DNA from: Ruminococcus sp.
Lineage (GTDB): Bacteria; Bacillota; Clostridia; Oscillospirales; Ruminococcaceae
Direction of reading: 5' to 3'
Assembly (NCBI GenBank): GCA_017529875.1
Contig: JAFXNC010000014.1
Location: forward strand, 1-51,335
Length of the DNA stretch: 51,335 nucleotides
The stretch's first letter is position 1. The number at the start of each line of letters is the position of its first letter. Of the stretch, positions 49,308 to 51,335 are shown piece by piece. The notes under the pieces are model-generated. The model was not told the DNA's origin and did not search any database. It saw nothing but the letters and a program-made list of their open reading frames with translations. A program made the position numbers and the translations under genes.

Positions 49308-51335
49308 ATGAAAAAACACAGACTGTCAGGTATACTGACTGCCTCGGCAATGATGCTGTCGATGCTGGCGTCCGTTCCGCAGGAGGTCTTCGCGGCGGAC
49401 AGTGAGGAAACAGTCTTCCCCCTCAGCATCGTCGGGGTGGAGGTCACATCCGAAAATGCCCCGGATATCCTGGGCAACGGCAATGCAGCCTACGACCCCG
49501 ACACCAACGTGCTGACCGTTCAGGACAGCCTGTGGGCGGAGGACGCCCCCGCCGTGCAGAGCAGCATCCCCGGCCTTACTATCAGGACCACCAGAGAGCT
49601 GACCTTTTTTGCAGAGGGCGCTCCGGGACTTGTGATCTCGGAGGACACCTGCCTGCGCACCAGCGGTGAGCTTGTCATCGGCAGCGAGGACAAGGACGCC
49701 GTGTCCGTCAACAACGGCGCCGCTCTTACCGTGACCGATTCGGAGCTCATCGCCAGCGGCGTGAACGCTGTCATCGGCAGCGGCGGCAGCGAGCAGCTTA
49801 TCATAACTAACTCCAACGTGGAGGCGAACAGCGATATCTATGCAGTCTCCGGCTTCGGCGGCGGGATAACCTATACCGATACCTACCTTACCGAACCTGA
49901 GGGAGGCATTATCAAGGACGGCGGCGTCTATGATGCCGACGGCACCACACTCACAGATTACGCTAAGTTCTCCGTGGATAACTACGCGGAGTACGATCTC
50001 ACCGTGGCGGACGTCCCGGTAACAAGCATCAACGCCTCCGACATTCTCGGCGGCGGTGAGGCCTCCTACGACCCCGAGACCAACACACTTACTCTGTACA
50101 AGGACATTTCCGCCCTGATAATCGGCATCATGAACAACATCGACGGCCTTACCCTGGAGACCGCCTGTCCCCTTACCGTCAAGGCTAAGAACGTCAATGC
50201 CATAACCACCTCCAGGGACATGACCGTTATCACCAACGGCCTGCTGACCCTTAAAGCCGACGGCGGCGCAGGCGTATACCTGTCAGGCGGTAACACCGCG
50301 TTTACGGTGAAGGATTCCATGATAAGCATTATGAGCAAATGGGGCATCATCGGAAAATCAGCAAATGAATCCCTGAGTATCACCGATTCGACGGTCTGCA
50401 TCGAGGCGTCGAAATATGCCGTCAGCAAGATCGGGTATATGATCTCCCTCACAGGCTGCGGCCTGACCCTGCCCGAGGGTGCTCAGATCATCGACAAGGA
50501 AACATCCGAAAGCTCCCGACTGACCGTCTTCGAGAGCGACGGCGAGACCCTTGCCGACTATGTCAGGATCGCTCCGTCGGTGTATGACCTCAAGGTGGCA
50601 GGCACCGACGTTACCGAGGAAAACTGCAGCGATATCCTGGGCGGCGGCGAGGCCTCCTATGACCCTGAGACCAATACCCTTACTATAAAGAAGAACATAG
50701 TCTGCAACGCAGACAACTCCGAGGGCGCTGAGCCCTGCATCACAAACCGCATCTCCGGCCTGACCGTAAAGGCTGAGAATGAAGTCTCCCTCACCCGGGA
50801 GAACTTCGGCGCAGCGATATACGCCGAGAAAGATATCACTGTCACCGGCAAAATGAACATCACCGGCGGGGCGGGCATAGTCGTATCCGACTGCACCCTC
50901 ACCCTCAAAGACGCCGAGCTGAGCATCAACGGCAATAGCGGCAGCGCGATAGTGGGCGGTATGCCCGGGCGCGAGAACAGCTCAAAGCTCATCGTCGATA
51001 ACTCCAGGCTCCGCGCCTGCGCTGCCGAGGACGGCGCGGTAGTGGGCTTCGGTCAGGGCATCGAGCTTATCGACTGCGGCATCCTCACCAATGAATGTGT
51101 GATCCGTGACGGCTCCTTCGCGGAATTGTTCGACGATGTGCCGGTGCTGGAAGTGGAGATCACCACCTCAGAGATATATGACCTTGTGGTGGGCGGCACC
51201 CGTGTCTGCGAAGACAACGCCTCTGATATCCTGGGCGGCGGCGAGGCCTCCTATGACCCTGAGACCAATACCCTTACTGTAAAGAAGAACATAGTCTGCA
51301 ACGCAGACAACACCGAGGGCGCAGAGCCCTGCATC
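49308..51335 (+). CDS. Paralogous secreted repeat protein, truncated by the window end
   Basis: 676 codons are present with no stop before the window ends. Signal peptide (about 1-30) after ATG with AAGGAGGT eight bases upstream. Four repeats of ~198 residues start near 36, 229, 426 and 624, with the same opening pattern as in the upstream gene and a stronger SYDPETNTLT signature. Repeats 3 and 4 are nearly identical at the DNA level at their start. A C-terminal dockerin is expected from the paralogue but lies outside the window. Presumably co-transcribed with the upstream gene, as no terminator lies between. Confidence 0.85.
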   Translation, partial: MKKHRLSGILTASAMMLSMLASVPQEVFAADSEETVFPLSIVGVEVTSENAPDILGNGNAAYDPDTNVLTVQDSLWAEDAPAVQSSIPGLTIRTTRELTFFAEGAPGLVISEDTCLRTSGELVIGSEDKDAVSVNNGAALTVTDSELIASGVNAVIGSGGSEQLIITNSNVEANSDIYAVSGFGGGITYTDTYLTEPEGGIIKDGGVYDADGTTLTDYAKFSVDNYAEYDLTVADVPVTSINASDILGGGEASYDPETNTLTLYKDISALIIGIMNNIDGLTLETACPLTVKAKNVNAITTSRDMTVITNGLLTLKADGGAGVYLSGGNTAFTVKDSMISIMSKWGIIGKSANESLSITDSTVCIEASKYAVSKIGYMISLTGCGLTLPEGAQIIDKETSESSRLTVFESDGETLADYVRIAPSVYDLKVAGTDVTEENCSDILGGGEASYDPETNTLTIKKNIVCNADNSEGAEPCITNRISGLTVKAENEVSLTRENFGAAIYAEKDITVTGKMNITGGAGIVVSDCTLTLKDAELSINGNSGSAIVGGMPGRENSSKLIVDNSRLRACAAEDGAVVGFGQGIELIDCGILTNECVIRDGSFAELFDDVPVLEVEITTSEIYDLVVGGTRVCEDNASDILGGGEASYDPETNTLTVKKNIVCNADNTEGAEPCI
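50631..51335 (+). repeat. 594-bp intragenic repeat, near-identical start
   Basis: 50631-50741 and 51225-51335 (111 bp each) differ at only three positions, while the rest of the repeat units have diverged. Period 594 bp equals 198 codons. Suggests recent duplication or gene conversion. Confidence 0.85.

Overview
The window looks like a chromosome segment of a strictly anaerobic, fibre-degrading Clostridia member close to Ruminococcus (Oscillospiraceae). The signs are four secreted proteins of which three visibly end in a dockerin, a GH94 cellobiose phosphorylase, pyruvate:ferredoxin oxidoreductase, a superoxide reductase, a moderately high GC content, strong AGGAGG-type ribosome binding sites and sigma-A promoters with 17-nt spacers. 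No rRNA, tRNA, CRISPR array, insertion sequence or intact prophage was seen. The organism assignment is inference from gene content only.

Layout. 1-2.5 kb: a 108-bp tandem repeat, then a leftward dockerin protein. 2.6-5.2 kb: cellobiose phosphorylase with clear promoter and terminator. 5.2-14.3 kb: leftward genes. A promoter with two LexA-like boxes reads through two phage-regulator-like small genes into an Orn/Lys/Arg decarboxylase-like gene, darA (c-di-AMP receptor), holB, ricT and an MTA/SAH deaminase; superoxide reductase and tex follow. 14.3-17.4 kb: ynzC (DUF896) and a WYL regulator, a 900-bp non-coding stretch with a GTTGAAA cluster and a palindromic repeat, and a DUF6062 protein. 17.6-20.9 kb: a leftward zinc/cadmium unit (SmtB-like repressor with operator, methyltransferase, HMA metallochaperone, P1B ATPase). 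21-27.6 kb: patatin-like phospholipase, SGNH lipoprotein, aquaporin and PFOR. 27.8-29.1 kb: leftward hpt-upp purine/pyrimidine salvage. 29.1-35.8 kb: a candidate structured RNA, a small unknown protein, then a free-standing reverse transcriptase preceded by an elaborate inverted-repeat RNA, followed by alr, recQ, a radC-like gene and a MIF/tautomerase homologue. 35.9-37.8 kb: a phosphodiesterase-family protein and trmO. 37.8-41.8 kb: the complete preQ1 route (queD, queE, folE, queC, queF) behind a preQ1-I-like riboswitch with a transcription attenuator, split by an inverted dockerin gene. 42-46.8 kb: an amino-acid ABC importer whose binding lipoprotein appears circularly permuted, with a YfhO-type membrane protein inside the operon. 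47.1-51.3 kb: two adjacent paralogues built from ~198-residue repeats; the second runs off the window.

Most unusual items: (1) the reverse transcriptase with its own upstream RNA (29897-30025, closed by a perfect 13-bp inverted repeat), a retron- or DRT-like layout around an RT that lacks retron, group II intron and DGR hallmarks; (2) a second structured RNA candidate with a GNRA-capped hairpin and terminator at about 29140-29280; (3) the circularly permuted solute-binding protein; (4) four copies of a palindromic intergenic element; (5) LexA-type boxes in front of a housekeeping operon.
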